Assembly (NCBI GenBank): GCA_963965975.1
Contig: OZ014418.1
Location: 2,012,275 to 2,076,274, forward strand
Direction of reading: 5' to 3'
Length of the DNA stretch: 64,000 nt
Origin: Xestospongia bergquistia
Taxonomy: Eukaryota > Porifera > Demospongiae > Haplosclerida > Petrosiidae
Program-made: the position numbers and the translations under genes
Notes under the pieces: model-generated
Databases searched by the model: none
Seen by the model: the letters and a program-made list of their open reading frames with translations, nothing else
What the model was told of the DNA's origin: nothing
Shown: piece after piece, positions 40,201 through 48,419 of the stretch
How the letters are laid out: the number at the start of each line of letters is the position of its first letter
Position numbering within the stretch: position 1 is the first letter of the stretch

Positions 40201-42167
40201 TTCAAGTGAACTGATATTAACATTATCAGAACTAAAGAATCCAATGTCAGCCCCTAAAGAATAAAAAAAACTTTAATAAAAAGATCTTGTAGTTAAAATA
40301 ACTTTAAATAGACTACTATTTTACTGTTGTTGTGCCAGTGGTAACAACAATTTTTTCACTCATTACTACTTGTAAACAACTCATTTATAGTTTACAATTT
40401 TATACATAGTGTCTTTAACATACTACAATAGTGATATCAATGACTATTAATTATTTCATTCTTATAATCATAACTTACATTGATTGGTTAGTTTTAATTG
40501 TCGACATATAACAGCAGCATCATTGCTGTCCCATCCTTGTCTGCATACACCCACGTAATGACTACCATTACATATTTCAACTGCTCCAGCATTATTGTTA
40601 GGACCATTCACTAGTCGGACATCTCCCACTGAACAGAGTGGCTGTTGAACTAATAGAATACAAAGGTTGACAGTAACCATAATGGTGTTATAAATCTTCC
40701 ACATGGCAAATAGTTTAGTATTTTATGATTTAACATTTAATGTAACATGTTAAAGTTATATAATGAAATAACTGAACACCAATCAATCACTAAATAGCAC
40801 TAAGTTAGCTACCCACCCATATACAATACGCAATATAATATGATGTAATGATTTGATTATATAGAAATTTGTTGACCATATACTACTTGGGATACTAATA
40901 CTTTTATCAATAACTATTTTGTGACTCATTTACACAAGTCTTTCAATGTTGTTATAAAACAAAATTAAAGAGAAATATAAACTGAAGCCTCTCAAGCAAG
41001 GATGCTAATATTAATTAGTACATATATGGAGTATACAGTTAATAAAATTTAATGGCTTTACTAGTGACACTTAGATCATTATTGTTTCTTGTACTGTATT
41101 ATGTATTAGACAATGTATTATATAGTAGTATATTCATAAAGCACTGAACAGTAGATAACAGTAGATAATATTTAACTTTTCTAAATAAAGACATATCTCG
41201 TGATTTATAAACTCAATTACAATGATCTCATCTATGGAAGTCTTGGTATTGTCATTTATGTAATACAATAAGGTGCTATATCCTTACAGGGCATATGAAC
41301 CAGTCAAACACCCCTTAGTGAACTGGGAATGAAATATGATCACTTGAAAGTAGTTCAAATTTGACAATTAGTACATTTATAATTGGTTAGATTATCTATC
41401 TGCCTGCATCATTATCCATCCATCATTTCTGCTTTTCTCAAACAATACCTGGTTGACATGATAAGGACACAGGTTCACCAGAATTTAATGTTCCTCTGGA
41501 GTCCGTAGAATGTTGTAATATTACAGGATCACCTTGAGTTGAAATTAAACCCATTGCCCAAATCCAAACTCGATTTGTATTTAATGGTACATCTTCTCCT
41601 GTTGTATCAGCTGTGATTAGTTCTCTTGAAAACTTCAACGTAAGAACACTATTGGCAGAAACAACTGTTGTGTTGTAGATGTTTTGAGTAGTGTCGTTTA
41701 TTGGTGTAGATTGACCTGTAGTATGGCTAAAAATGGTAATAAAATTATGCAATTTTAAAGACCATCCAGCTATGATTCATGAGCATTCAGACTATTTACC
41801 GATCCTCAATAAATCCTGTTCCTCTCATAACTCCTCCTATGACAATATCAGCAGGGAACTGGAAATTAACGAGAAATATTTCAAGGGATACTCATAATTC
41901 ACTTACTAAACAACCAAAAACTTTTATAAATTGGCTTACCATGTAAGGAGAAACTGTTTTTGTAGAAAATCCAATAGCTATCCATCTATTATCAGAACTC
42001 TCAAACTGTGTTATAGTGAAGTTGACTGTTGAACCCTCCACTGTATATTGTACTCTGTACAGTCCATCTGCTTCAGTAAATGTTCCAGAACACTCACCAT
42101 TAACTGATCTCATTAAAGACATTATTGCTAGTAGCAACATCACTATTTTAGTGCCATTCCAAGCCAT
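13683..42167 (-). CDS. Gene 1: giant DOMON/SRCR/CCP/HRM adhesion GPCR
   Basis: Read leftwards from ATG at 42167 to TAA at 13683-13685. I count roughly 95 exons, and summed exon lengths give about 5,600 residues (estimate). Domain order: signal peptide, DOMON, SRCR1, LDLa, SRCR2-4, Ig, HRM, SRCR5, LDLa, SRCR6-8, Ig/HRM twice, 27 CCP, DOMON2, HRM, three Ig/module/HRM rounds, GAIN, GPS, 7TM, tail. No new start codon with a signal peptide interrupts the chain near the CCP-DOMON2-HRM joins; exon phases match there (CCP ends TCD+G, DOMON2 starts AT-ATA). This is the reason to call one gene. Family knowledge: adhesion GPCRs self-cleave at the GPS and signal through a tethered agonist; SRCR and CCP domains bind proteins and glycans. 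Inferred role: surface recognition receptor. Alternative: two or three genes or isoforms, which only transcripts can settle. Confidence 0.7.
15551..15872 (-). CDS. Gene 1: GPS proteolysis site
   Basis: Two exons, 15827-15872 (NISNPVCVFWDFGSAG) and 15551-15660 (GAGNWSSRGC...CECDHLTNFACLV). They carry the four Cys and the Trp pair of a GPS motif. The tripeptide HLT is the autoproteolysis site (between L and T), and TNFACLV would be the start of the tethered agonist. All catalytic positions are present, so self-cleavage is expected. Confidence 0.93.
16163..17590 (-). CDS. Gene 1: HRM7 and GAIN domain
   Basis: The HRM exon (about 17353-17590) is followed by GAIN exons at about 17121-17303 ([17 protein letters not shown]), 16886-16961, 16707-16810, 16536-16582 and 16163-16484 ([16 protein letters not shown]). 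The intron before the GPS exon (15873-16162) is longer than usual. HRM directly before GAIN is the usual order in adhesion GPCRs. Highly similar to 19-1424 of gene B. Confidence 0.85.
17651..23143 (-). CDS. Gene 1: HRM, Ig and unnamed-module repeats (C-terminal set)
   Basis: HRM (22973-23143) is followed by Ig (about 22715-22863 and 22465-22666), unnamed module (about 22203-22319, 22083-22148, 21796-21972), Ig (about 21240-21425, 21039-21191), module (about 20535-20952), HRM (about 20291-20489), Ig (about 20081-20243 and 19723-19987), module (about 18904-19562), HRM (about 18319-18512), and module (about 17651-18186). Each module has three small exons: one with GPGSSV or a similar stretch, one with QTVNC/QTVEC, and one with VECNVT..YPP. 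Ig halves carry the paired Cys and the YxC motif ([20 protein letters not shown]). The order matches gene B exon by exon. Confidence 0.8.
23296..23993 (-). CDS. Gene 1: second DOMON domain
   Basis: Three exons: 23854-23993 (ICSGRYDPPSNGSYEVKW, then EWAGVGFTD), 23743-23807 (LDSDIIIGAVDSNNQLSFLDD without its last residues), and 23296-23576 (TVLTFTRNITTTDTSEDKSL ... YIIWATGP). The W-x-G-x-G-F-x-D, D-x-x-x-G and W-x-x-G blocks are those of DOMON beta-sandwich domains, which in other proteins bind haem or sugars. It lies between the last CCP and the first C-terminal HRM in a compatible phase. Similar in exon layout to the N-terminal DOMON (41449-42167). Confidence 0.85.
24050..30150 (-). CDS. Gene 1: 27 CCP (sushi) modules
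   Basis: One CCP shares an exon with the preceding HRM (about 29978-30150; NCGSLPAPTNG). It is followed by 23 CCP exons of 174 nt in the 445-bp array and three divergent CCPs at about 24616-24802, 24382-24562 and 24050-24229. Each module has four Cys and the conserved Gly-Tyr-Asn and Trp (for example VGYNLFG, NGTWS). CCPs are short rods that bind proteins or glycans and act as stalks; so many in a row would hold the N-terminal SRCR and DOMON domains far from the membrane. All exons are in the same phase, so copy number can change without breaking the frame. Confidence 0.92.
24853..29921 (-). repeat. 445-bp tandem array of paired CCP exons (about 11.5 units)
   Basis: Two alternating 174-nt exon types repeat with a period of exactly 445 bp, introns included. 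Type B (SCGSLSAPINGS) occurs at 24853, 25298, 25743, 26188, 26633, 27078, 27523, 27968, 28413, 28858, 29303 and 29748. Type A (DCGNLASPLFG) occurs at 25077, 25522, 25967, 26412, 26857, 27302, 27747, 28192, 28637, 29082 and 29527. Copies differ at a handful of sites only; the copy nearest 24853 is the most divergent. The array could be collapsed or expanded in the assembly. Confidence 0.97.
30160..32919 (-). CDS. Gene 1: Ig / unnamed module / HRM repeats (N-terminal set)
   Basis: Ig exons at about 32774-32919 and 32445-32586 lead into module exons (about 32286-32398, 31933-31998, 31724-31882). HRM (about 31469-31651; FGFCDYNTTTSS) follows, then Ig (about 31301-31424 and the first part of 30771-31108), module (30771-31108 includes LLPEGPGSSVYLRL; 30657-30721; 30440-30600) and HRM (about 30160-30379; FCDAEIQVDS). 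In the second round, Ig and module are fused in one 338-nt exon, which shows the intervening intron was lost here. The layout is the same as in the C-terminal set. Confidence 0.75.
32962..36009 (-). CDS. Gene 1: SRCR5-8 with an LDLa domain
   Basis: Each SRCR domain is split over two exons: SRCR5 at 35833-36009 and 35519-35701; SRCR6 at 34439-34611 and 34176-34382; SRCR7 at 33888-34065 and 33425-33611; SRCR8 at 33191-33373 and 32962-33143. First halves show the G-x-I/V-E-V/M-C ... C-x-x-L-G-Y/F pattern (GDIRLVGGSTSSEGIVEMC); second halves show CxGxExxLxxC variants (CNGSEDNISKC, CQGTETSLIDC). An LDLa exon (34936-35065; CQDLICDG-like stretch with CVDCFGESDSEEENC) lies between SRCR5 and SRCR6; its acidic C-end suits calcium binding. 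SRCR domains occur in scavenger and recognition receptors. Confidence 0.88.
35340..35456. repeat. GATA/GA microsatellite in gene 1 intron
   Basis: A GATA run followed by about 45 bp of GA, inside the intron between LDLa and the second exon of SRCR5. Smaller simple repeats in gene 1 introns are (GA)n at 34386-34411, CT-rich sequence at about 34808-34860, and (AT)n then (GA)n at about 37219-37296. Confidence 0.9.
36112..37451 (-). CDS. Gene 1: Ig, unnamed module and first HRM
   Basis: Ig in two exons (about 37309-37451, VPPTLVVVPRPDPSTLDIPL; and 37041-37192, with GFYNCEAINTTG). The three-exon module follows (about 36842-36966, a short exon near 36686-36750 with GVQAIDCIVVER, and about 36472-36630 with RFQCRLTTFPF), then HRM (about 36112-36318, VGFCDFERTFTFTLP). 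It sits between SRCR4 and SRCR5, so the Ig/module/HRM unit has been inserted within the SRCR run. Confidence 0.75.
37671..40649 (-). CDS. Gene 1: SRCR1-4 with an LDLa domain
   Basis: SRCR1: 40479-40649 (GDVRLVNGPNNNAGAVEIC) plus the first part of 39974-40258 (NCSGYEANITLC). The latter exon continues into an LDLa-like domain (CRSLMCQQNGRCFAF ... CDGYSDCLNRLDEPP). SRCR2: about 39465-39626 and 38978-39142. SRCR3: about 38584-38790 and 38371-38506. SRCR4: about 38014-38200 and 37671-37869. The two-exon layout is constant. SRCR3's second half has CTTLNTAAAVMC, short of the usual Cys set. SRCR1 and the LDLa exon are the ones copied into the right-hand array. Confidence 0.88.
40650..41448 (-). other. 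Gene 1 intron 3, no exon seen
   Basis: About 800 bp between the DOMON exon 3 and SRCR1. The part nearest SRCR1 reads as an in-frame upstream extension of the SRCR exon with a signal-peptide-like start (see findings). The rest is AT-rich without recognisable content, though the stretch 41255-41448 is copied in the array at about 44115-44310 and 50970-51170. Confidence 0.5.
41449..42167 (-). CDS. Gene 1 N-terminus: signal peptide and first DOMON
   Basis: Exon 1, 41940-42167, starts MAWNGTKIVMLLLAIM, a clear signal peptide, followed by CSGTFTEADGLYRVQYTV and DNRWIAIGFSTK. Exon 2, 41800-41858, encodes FPADIVIGGVMRGTGFIED. Exon 3, 41449-41726, encodes TVVSANSVLTLKFSREL and RVWIWAMG. Phases are 0 then 2 and the joined frame is open. 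The W-x-A-x-G-F, D-I-x-x-G and W-x-x-G blocks define a DOMON domain. The ATG is chosen for the signal peptide; the next exon (SRCR1) follows after an 800-bp intron. Confidence 0.88.
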
Positions 42168-42403
42168 GGCAAGTCAATCTACAATACTTATAAATGCGAA
42201 CTGTATAGATCTTACGGCTCTTTCTCTGCAAAGAACACTTATTTGCTATTGACGGTATAAAATAGCTATCAGAGCTCAAGAGAACAAGGGCATATAAACA
42301 GAAGCCGTTAGTAAACAACACTCAAATCATCAATTTTGTAGTCACATGGTCATATTATTATTATTATTATTATTATTACAAGTTAAGACAATGTATACAA
42401 CAC
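42168..42403. promoter_or_regulatory. 5' flank of gene 1, joined to homeobox-unit 3' flank
   Basis: Upstream of the gene 1 ATG. The piece 42180-42345 is homologous to the sequence upstream of each homeobox gene (for example about 55320-55500), which shows that gene 1 and the homeobox gene were originally arranged head to head around a shared promoter region. In this first position the homeobox gene itself is missing: the flank passes through a TTA repeat (about 42355-42378) directly into sequence normally found 3' of the homeobox gene. No TATA box was identified for gene 1. Confidence 0.5.
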
Positions 42404-42432
42404 AATATATTGATCTTATTAATATTATTATA

Positions 42433-43416
42433 TTATATTATCTTCTCAGATTTGGTCTTCCATTTCTCAGAAGCTTCTTTTTTTGCTTCTGGAACAAATT
42501 GATTCTTTATTCCACCCAACACATGTCGAGTTGCTTCTGAAGCAAAGATGATAGGACACACTATGTTACCTGGTAAATGATGCAGGACTCCACCCACAGC
42601 TCCTGTTACACCATACTCTTCATGATCAGTAGCAGCTGCTTGATACAAGTCCCAAGCAGTGTCACCTAAACCCTAAGAAATATTATAATAATATTGAGAG
42701 ATGGTAATGATACAGAATAGTTAGACTATCCTAAATAGATCATTAATTTTTTATGTTATAAACTATGCCACAATAACCACATACTAAACAATATCACACT
42801 GAACAATGACAATTACGAAAGTCCAATGGGACAGCTGACCTTAGGACAAGGCCCAGTAGGACAGTCCTATCTTTGGTCACACACTTTAATACATAATGTT
42901 TAAGGTTTAGATGTTAGGGATCAGTAGTATAATATGATGATCTCAGACTGTCCCACTGGACTTCTGTAGACAATGAATTTAACGTAACGGACTTAAGTAA
43001 TTAATTAACTACTCGTTATATTAGATCATTTAACTAATTATCATATTAATATGTTAGTAATTACCTTTAACATAATACTAAGACAACATTGTATAACAAA
43101 ACCTTACTGTAGTCACAACATTGTAAACATTTACAAAGCCTTCTTTTAAATCAGCTGGTTGGTGTGGCCCACTCTGAGGAACTTGACCATTAATAATCTC
43201 AGTGGGGCGTAGAGAGGGAAGAAAGAGATATTACAAAGATGCATATACTTTGAAGAACATAACTGGACAGAATATACTGCCCTATTAGTTAATTCAACTA
43301 CAACTATGCCAGTAGAACTAGCAAATGAGGTAGTTCCTCTTTGAAGTTCCCAAACAGTATGTCTGTCTTCTTGATGTTGTGTACTGGTAACCACAACAAA
43401 TCTACTACACCTTGAA
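42433..43416 (-). pseudogene. ATG2-like C-terminal exons, copy 1 (frameshifted)
   Basis: Three exons match the C-terminus of autophagy protein ATG2, a lipid-transfer rod acting at ER-phagophore contacts. 43249-43416 encodes GVVDLLWLPV and, after a shift, WELQRGTTSFASST; 43108-43173 encodes SGPHQPADLKEGFVNVYNVV; 42433-42672 encodes GVTGAVGGVLHHLPGNIV and ASEATRHVLGGIKNQFVPEA. The equivalents in animal ATG2 (WLPIEQY, LQRGAASFGTSTA, GAVGGVIRQ, ATEATS..LGGMRNQ) are from my knowledge of the family. A one-base deletion in the 43249-43416 exon (168 nt against 169 in copy 2) breaks the frame, and the N-terminal exons are absent. It is a truncated, duplicated fragment, not a working gene. Confidence 0.75.
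42819..42963. mobile_element. MITE-like inverted-repeat element (copy 1 of 4)
   Basis: AAGTCCAATGGGACAG at 42819-42834 pairs with CTGTCCCACTGGACTT at 42948-42963 (one mismatch), and a smaller palindrome AGGACAGTCCT lies inside. It is in an intron of the ATG2-like fragment and is carried in every unit, at 49621-49765, 57286-57430 and 61406-61550. Length about 145 bp, no coding capacity. No target-site duplication was seen. Confidence 0.55.
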
Positions 43417-43533
<117 letters not shown>

Positions 43534-43999
43534 ACTTAAACAATCAAGCAACCATTAATTGTTATTTATATTAATGATAACATTATATATTTGTCATCAA
43601 AGTGAGAGGGAAAGTACCACATAGTAAATACTGTAAACATAATTATCAACAATATAGTGAAAGAATGCAATCTATAACTTACACATAGTCTGACAATGTC
43701 AAATTAAGTTAACAGCCAATATCTAGAGTGGTTAATATAATAAAGTGTCAACTATATAAGGATGAGCCCTCATGTTGGGTGTGTTATCATTACTAGCAAC
43801 ATCAAAGGACTTAGATGATGATTACAGCACATAACAGTTAATTTATAAATACACTAAATTTCACACCATTGAACAGAAAATAACCTTACCATATACAGGT
43901 TCACATACATGTACAACATGTATTATGAGAGATAATACAATATGATTATTTAATACAATATACATATTATATTTATTTATATATGCATCTAACTTAAAT

Positions 44000-44052
44000 A
44001 TTATTCTCTCAGATTCACGACTGACTTGGTCAATATTTAGACAAAGTGGCAA
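44000..44052 (-). pseudogene. ATG2-like exon fragment (LPLCLNIDQ)
   Basis: After a GATATCAG acceptor the minus strand reads LPLCLNIDQ before a GTCAGT donor. This resembles the LPIRLNIDQ stretch of ATG2 that precedes the conserved Phe-rich helix. In the array the next ATG2 exon expected (as at 46638-46709) is missing here, so this piece is separated from its natural partner. A second copy is at about 50860-50907. Confidence 0.45.
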
Positions 44053-44309
44053 GACTGATATCTACAATATTGTCATTTAATGTCAATAACTAAAATACTA
44101 ATCCATTACTTTTACATTACTATCATTTATGTAATACAATAAGGTGCTATATCCTTACAGGACATATGAACCAGTCAAACACCCCTTAGTAAACTGGGAA
44201 TGAGAGATGATCACTTGAATTGAAAGTAGTTCAAATTTGACAATTAGTACATTTATAATTGGTTAGATTATCTATCTGCCTGCATCATTATCCATCCATC
44301 ATTTCTGCT

Positions 44310-44772
44310 TTTCTCAAACAATACCTGGATGACATGTTAAGGACACGGGTTCACCAGAATTTAATGTTCCTCTGGAGTCTGTAGAATGTTGTAATATTAC
44401 AGGATCACCTTGAATTGAAATTAAACCCATTGCCCACATTCAAACTTGGTTTGTATTTAATGGAACATCTTCTCCTGTTGTATCGGCTGTGATTAGTTCT
44501 CTTGAAAACTTCAATGTAAGAACACTATTGGCAGAAACAACTGTTGTGTTATTAATATTTTGAGTAGTGTCAAGTATTGGTGTAGATTGACCTGTAGTAT
44601 GGCTAAAAAATGGCAATAAAATTATGTAATTTTAAAGACCATCCAGCTATGATTCATGAGCATTCAGACTATTTACCGATCCTCAATAAATGTTGTGCCT
44701 CTCATAACTCCTACTATGACAATATTAGTCACTATTAACTGATTTCATTAAAGACATTATTACTAGTAGCAA
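44310..44772 (-). pseudogene. DOMON exon fragment of gene 1, copy in L1
   Basis: Copy of gene 1 exons 2-3 (41449-41858) with the start of exon 1 mostly deleted. An in-frame nonsense codon at 44440-44442 replaces the first Trp of the RVWIWAMG block (reads NQV-stop-MWAMG). Its truncated 5' end is joined at about 44772 to sequence upstream of the homeobox pseudogene, keeping the head-to-head arrangement. Confidence 0.85.
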
Positions 44773-44849
44773 GAAGAAAGAAAGCGTGGTGATCACAATC
44801 GTGAGACTGAAAAGGAAGAGTTCTTAGATTTGATTTATCTTTTAAGATC

Positions 44850-45554
44850 ATGGAAAACAAAGTCAGCCTGCAAGAAGAAAACACTGCCCAACTGAAGAGA
44901 GGTATGACCATGACCTAGTTAGTCTTAGGCCAAGAGTAGGGCTGGCCCCGTCCATTATTTAATAATTTTTGATGTTGCTTTATTAGGGAGAGGTATGACC
45001 TAGTTAGTATCTGGATGTAATGCTTAGGCCAAGGGTGGAGCTAGGCACTTAATAATTTTGATATTGCTTTATTAGGACTGAAAAGAAAAGTTAAGGAGAT
45101 GAACAAAGAACCAGATAGCGATAACAAAATTGAAAAGAAAAAAAGGACCAGGATATGCTATATGAAAGAATAATTACTCCATTTAGAGTCACAATTTGGT
45201 GAAAACAACTGCCCTGATATGTTAAAAAGGGAATAAATTGCTGTTGAGTTAAATATCAAAGAAAAGAACGTACATGTAAGTCTAGATTACACATATATAT
45301 ATATATATCTAAACTAAAGCATGGCAAATATATTTTCTTTTGTTTTCACACAGAATTGGTTCCAAAATAGACGTGCCAAGAATAGGAAAATTGATGCCCA
45401 ACATGGTCCACATGTACCTCTTGTTTCTAGCTCAAATACCAGCAGTTCTGGTAAAGAAAATCTCGGTTTTATCTACACTACCACTAAATTATCTGAACCT
45501 CCATACATCCCATTGAAGTGTTTCACATCACAGCCACTAGAACTTTCCCATTAA
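44850..45554 (+). pseudogene. Homeobox pseudogene H1
   Basis: Same three-exon layout as the intact genes: exon 1 44850-44901 (MENKVSLQEENTAQLKRG), exon 2 45076-45275, exon 3 from 45354. Exon 2 has two in-frame TAA codons, at 45171-45173 (Gln of EQLL) and 45234-45236, so no full homeodomain can be made. Exon 3 keeps helix 3 (NWFQNRRAKNRK) but has lost 10 bp (AATCACAGCC) between direct repeats near 45532, which shifts the frame. The second half of the C-terminal region is missing. Dead copy, near-identical to H2. Confidence 0.9.
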
Positions 45555-45817
45555 CCACCACACCTACTGATCGTCCAGTCTTACCTTCGTTTGATCAACT
45601 TTTCTATTAGCCAAACTACTTACCTCCTATCGAAGATACAACTAATTAACTAATTTACCTATTAATAATATTAGAATTCAAATTATTTTTTTACTTATTA
45701 TTGTGGATTACAAAGTTAAAAGCACAACATGTTAAGACAATATATACAATATTTTGATTTTATTATATTATACTATCTTCTCAGATTTTTGTATATATTA
45801 ACACAACAATATCAACA

Positions 45818-46080
45818 TTATTGATTAGTCTTCCATTTCTCAGAAGCTTCTTTCTTTGCTTCTGGAACAAATTGATTCTTTACTCCACCCAACACATGTC
45901 CAGTTGCTTCTGAAGCGAACATGATAGGATGCACTATGTTACCTGGTAAATGAAACAGGACTCCACCCACAGCTCCCAAAATGATACGTCCATCTTCTTG
46001 ATATTGTCTACTACACCTTGAACTGAGAGAATGACAGATGATAGAGTTCATCATATTACTTTCTCATACATAATTGGGTG
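45818..46080 (-). pseudogene. ATG2-like fusion fragment (internal deletion), L1
   Basis: An acceptor and the start of the exon seen at 43416 are fused directly to the middle of the terminal exon: CSRQYQEDGRIILGAVGGVL, then HLPGNIV and ATGHVLGGVKNQFVPEAKK, ending EKWKTNQ-stop. About 800 bp of introns and exons present in the other copies is deleted. Same junction in L2 (52682-52918), so the deletion predates the L duplication. Confidence 0.7.
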
Positions 46081-47359
46081 ACATGATACAAGAGACCAAC
46101 TCCTTGAAGTATGCGTGGCACCTGATAAGTTTTAATATCCTGTAACCACTCCGCAACAACTTGATCCAGTAATTGGTTCAATCATAATATCATGAGGCAA
46201 AGAACAAAATGAGTACCTTCATCATTAGCTATTGTTAATATTGTACATACAATAATGGTTACTAACTGACCCTTGTTTATATGTAATAGCTTTCAATGTA
46301 ATCTCAGAGTTATCCAAGTGACTCAATCCTAGGAGTATCCCTGCTAGAATGCCCTTTCATGTGAAGATCACATGACATACGTTAAATTGATGTATAAAAC
46401 TAACCACTTGTTCAGAGTATAATCTCTTAGCTTCATAGTCTATGTGTATTGGTACATCAGGATAGAAGACAAATGATTTGATGAAAATAACTGCTGGAGT
46501 ATTAACTTGATCTTTTTGTGAGCTTTAGGTTCTAACAGTGACATGATGTAATTGATTGATGTTCTCTGTTGATGAATTTGTTGCTCCTGTTGTTATAAAT
46601 TAATATTAAGATAATATGATGTGTATAATTTACTTACCTTCTTGTTTGGAAGAGGATTGAGAGGATGGTATTAGTTGTTGAAAGAATTCATAGAGAAAGA
46701 AAAAGTGTCCTATGACAGAAAGAAAGATTAGAGAGAATGATTACAGATAATGATTACAGCACATAACATAGTTAATTTATAATGATATTATAGTCATTGA
46801 TTTATAGCATATAACATTTGATTTATATAAGTACATACATAGTTAATTTATATTGCTAGCGGATAAGGACTATGCTGACCAAATGAATCTCTCTAAAAGG
46901 GATACTCTGAATTAATAAAACTACATATAGTCAAGTTTAATCCAATGCTAACATCAAGTTAGTACTATTAACTTCCATATTGAAGACACTTCTATAACTA
47001 GGACAGTTTCTAAAGATATAAGCTGTCCACTATAAATATAATCCTTATTACTCATTGTATAGAATCTAGTATTGTTTTTTGGTATTACATGATGGTTTTG
47101 TAGTAATGAAGACCAATCTACAAACATTGAATTATATTATATATTAGTAGGCGACTTTCTTCTCAACTTTGCAGTCCAGTATGGCACTCAAAGGTGTCAA
47201 TATTTTAATAAAATATTTCACTTTTTATGATTTTATGATGTACATAGTTGAGTAAAGTGTTAAATATATTAAAATTCACACCATTGAACAGAAAATAACA
47301 TTACCATATACAGGTACACATACATGTACAACATGTATTATGAGAGATAGATAATTGAA

Positions 47360-47406
<47 letters not shown>

Positions 47407-47484
47407 TTGTGGTATAGGAGATATCATATGAGAGTTAGTGTCTTCTACTCTCTCAGGTTGTGTTAACAAAACTTTGAGAGAAAA
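46080..47484 (-). pseudogene. ATG2-like upstream exons, L1
   Basis: Minus-strand exon pieces in ATG2 order: 47406-47484 (FSLKVLLTQPERVED), 46638-46709 (DTLFLFLYEFFQQLIPSS), about 46408-46500 (SFVFYPDVPIHIDYEAKRLY), about 46270-46365 (GILAGILLGLSHLDNSEITL), about 46080-46180 (EWLQDIKTYQVPRILQGVG). Family knowledge: these match the segments before the WLPIEQY motif near the ATG2 C-terminus (for example LDYHGKHV, GLLIGLAQLN, EWLQDIRKNQLPGLLGGVG). The rest of the protein, thousands of bases of coding sequence, is not in the window. Introns here contain a TA repeat (about 47361-47402). Confidence 0.65.
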
Positions 47485-47829
47485 CTAAATGAGAAAATGG
47501 ACAATGATTGTTATTTCATAATTCAATTAATATCTAGCCATATAGGAGAAGAGTTAATACTAACACGAGTTCATTATGTGTAAAACTACATTTTGTTATA
47601 TAATACTCTTATTTAATTTTGTCTTACTATGTAAATTGCTGGTATTGTTTTTCACAAAAAATGAACAAGAATAAAATTTACCAAGTGGTACTCATTACAG
47701 AAAGTTAAACTCAATCAAAAATGAAATTGCTTTAGTACTAACTGACCTAGCATATGGTATTACTACTTAGTCTATATTAAATGTTTAATCGAAAAATAAA
47801 AAATTCTTTATAGCTACAGAGATCTAGTT

Positions 47830-48311
47830 GACTTACTATCACATAGACTAGGAGGCTCATCTAGTTGAATAGCCATCACAAGTACTTGTAAAAGCAAAAC
47901 ATCTCCCATTATCTTGACACATGGGACTTCTACAATTTGAAGGGCCACATATTACTCTTGGTACTTACTCTTACTACTGGTAAACAAGACAGCTATAGTT
48001 TACAATTTTATACATAGTGTCTTTAACATACTACAATAGTGATATCAATGACTATGAAGTATTTTTTTGTTATATCATAACTTACATTGATTGGTTAGTT
48101 TTAATTGTCGACATATAACAGCAGCATCATTGCTGTCCCATCCTTGTCTGCATACACCCACATAATGACTACCATTACATATTTCAACTGCTCCAGTATT
48201 ATCGTTAGGACCATTCACTAGTCGGACATCTCCCACAGAACAGAGTGGCTGTTGAACTAATAGAATACAAAGGTTGACAGTAACCATAATGGTGTTATAA
48301 ATCTTCCACAT
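47830..48311 (-). pseudogene. LDLa and SRCR exon fragments of gene 1, L1
   Basis: Copies of the gene 1 LDLa exon (about 47838-47990, internal deletions that break the frame and remove Cys) and of SRCR1 first half (48086-48256, open, near-identical to 40479-40649, splice sites kept). The gene 1 promoter remnant follows at 48440-48600, with only about the first ten codons of exon 1 left before it. The same arrangement is repeated at 54700-55181, 58795-59278 and 62905-63386. Confidence 0.85.
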
Positions 48312-48419
48312 GGTATATTTACTAAATAGTTTAGTATTTTATGATTTAACATTTAATATAACATGTTAAAGTTATAATAATGAACTCCAACCAATTACTA
48401 AGTTAGCTACCCACCCACA

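Noticed and set aside
42433..42672. A separate small gene encoding a glycine-rich protein
   Set aside because: The sequence matches the ATG2 C-terminus and has a splice acceptor at its start, so it is the last exon of a captured fragment.
45321..45554. H1 exon 3 as an independent gene starting at MANIFSFVF
   Set aside because: The Met lies in the intron before the acceptor TTTTCACACAG; the true exon begins at homeodomain residue 47.
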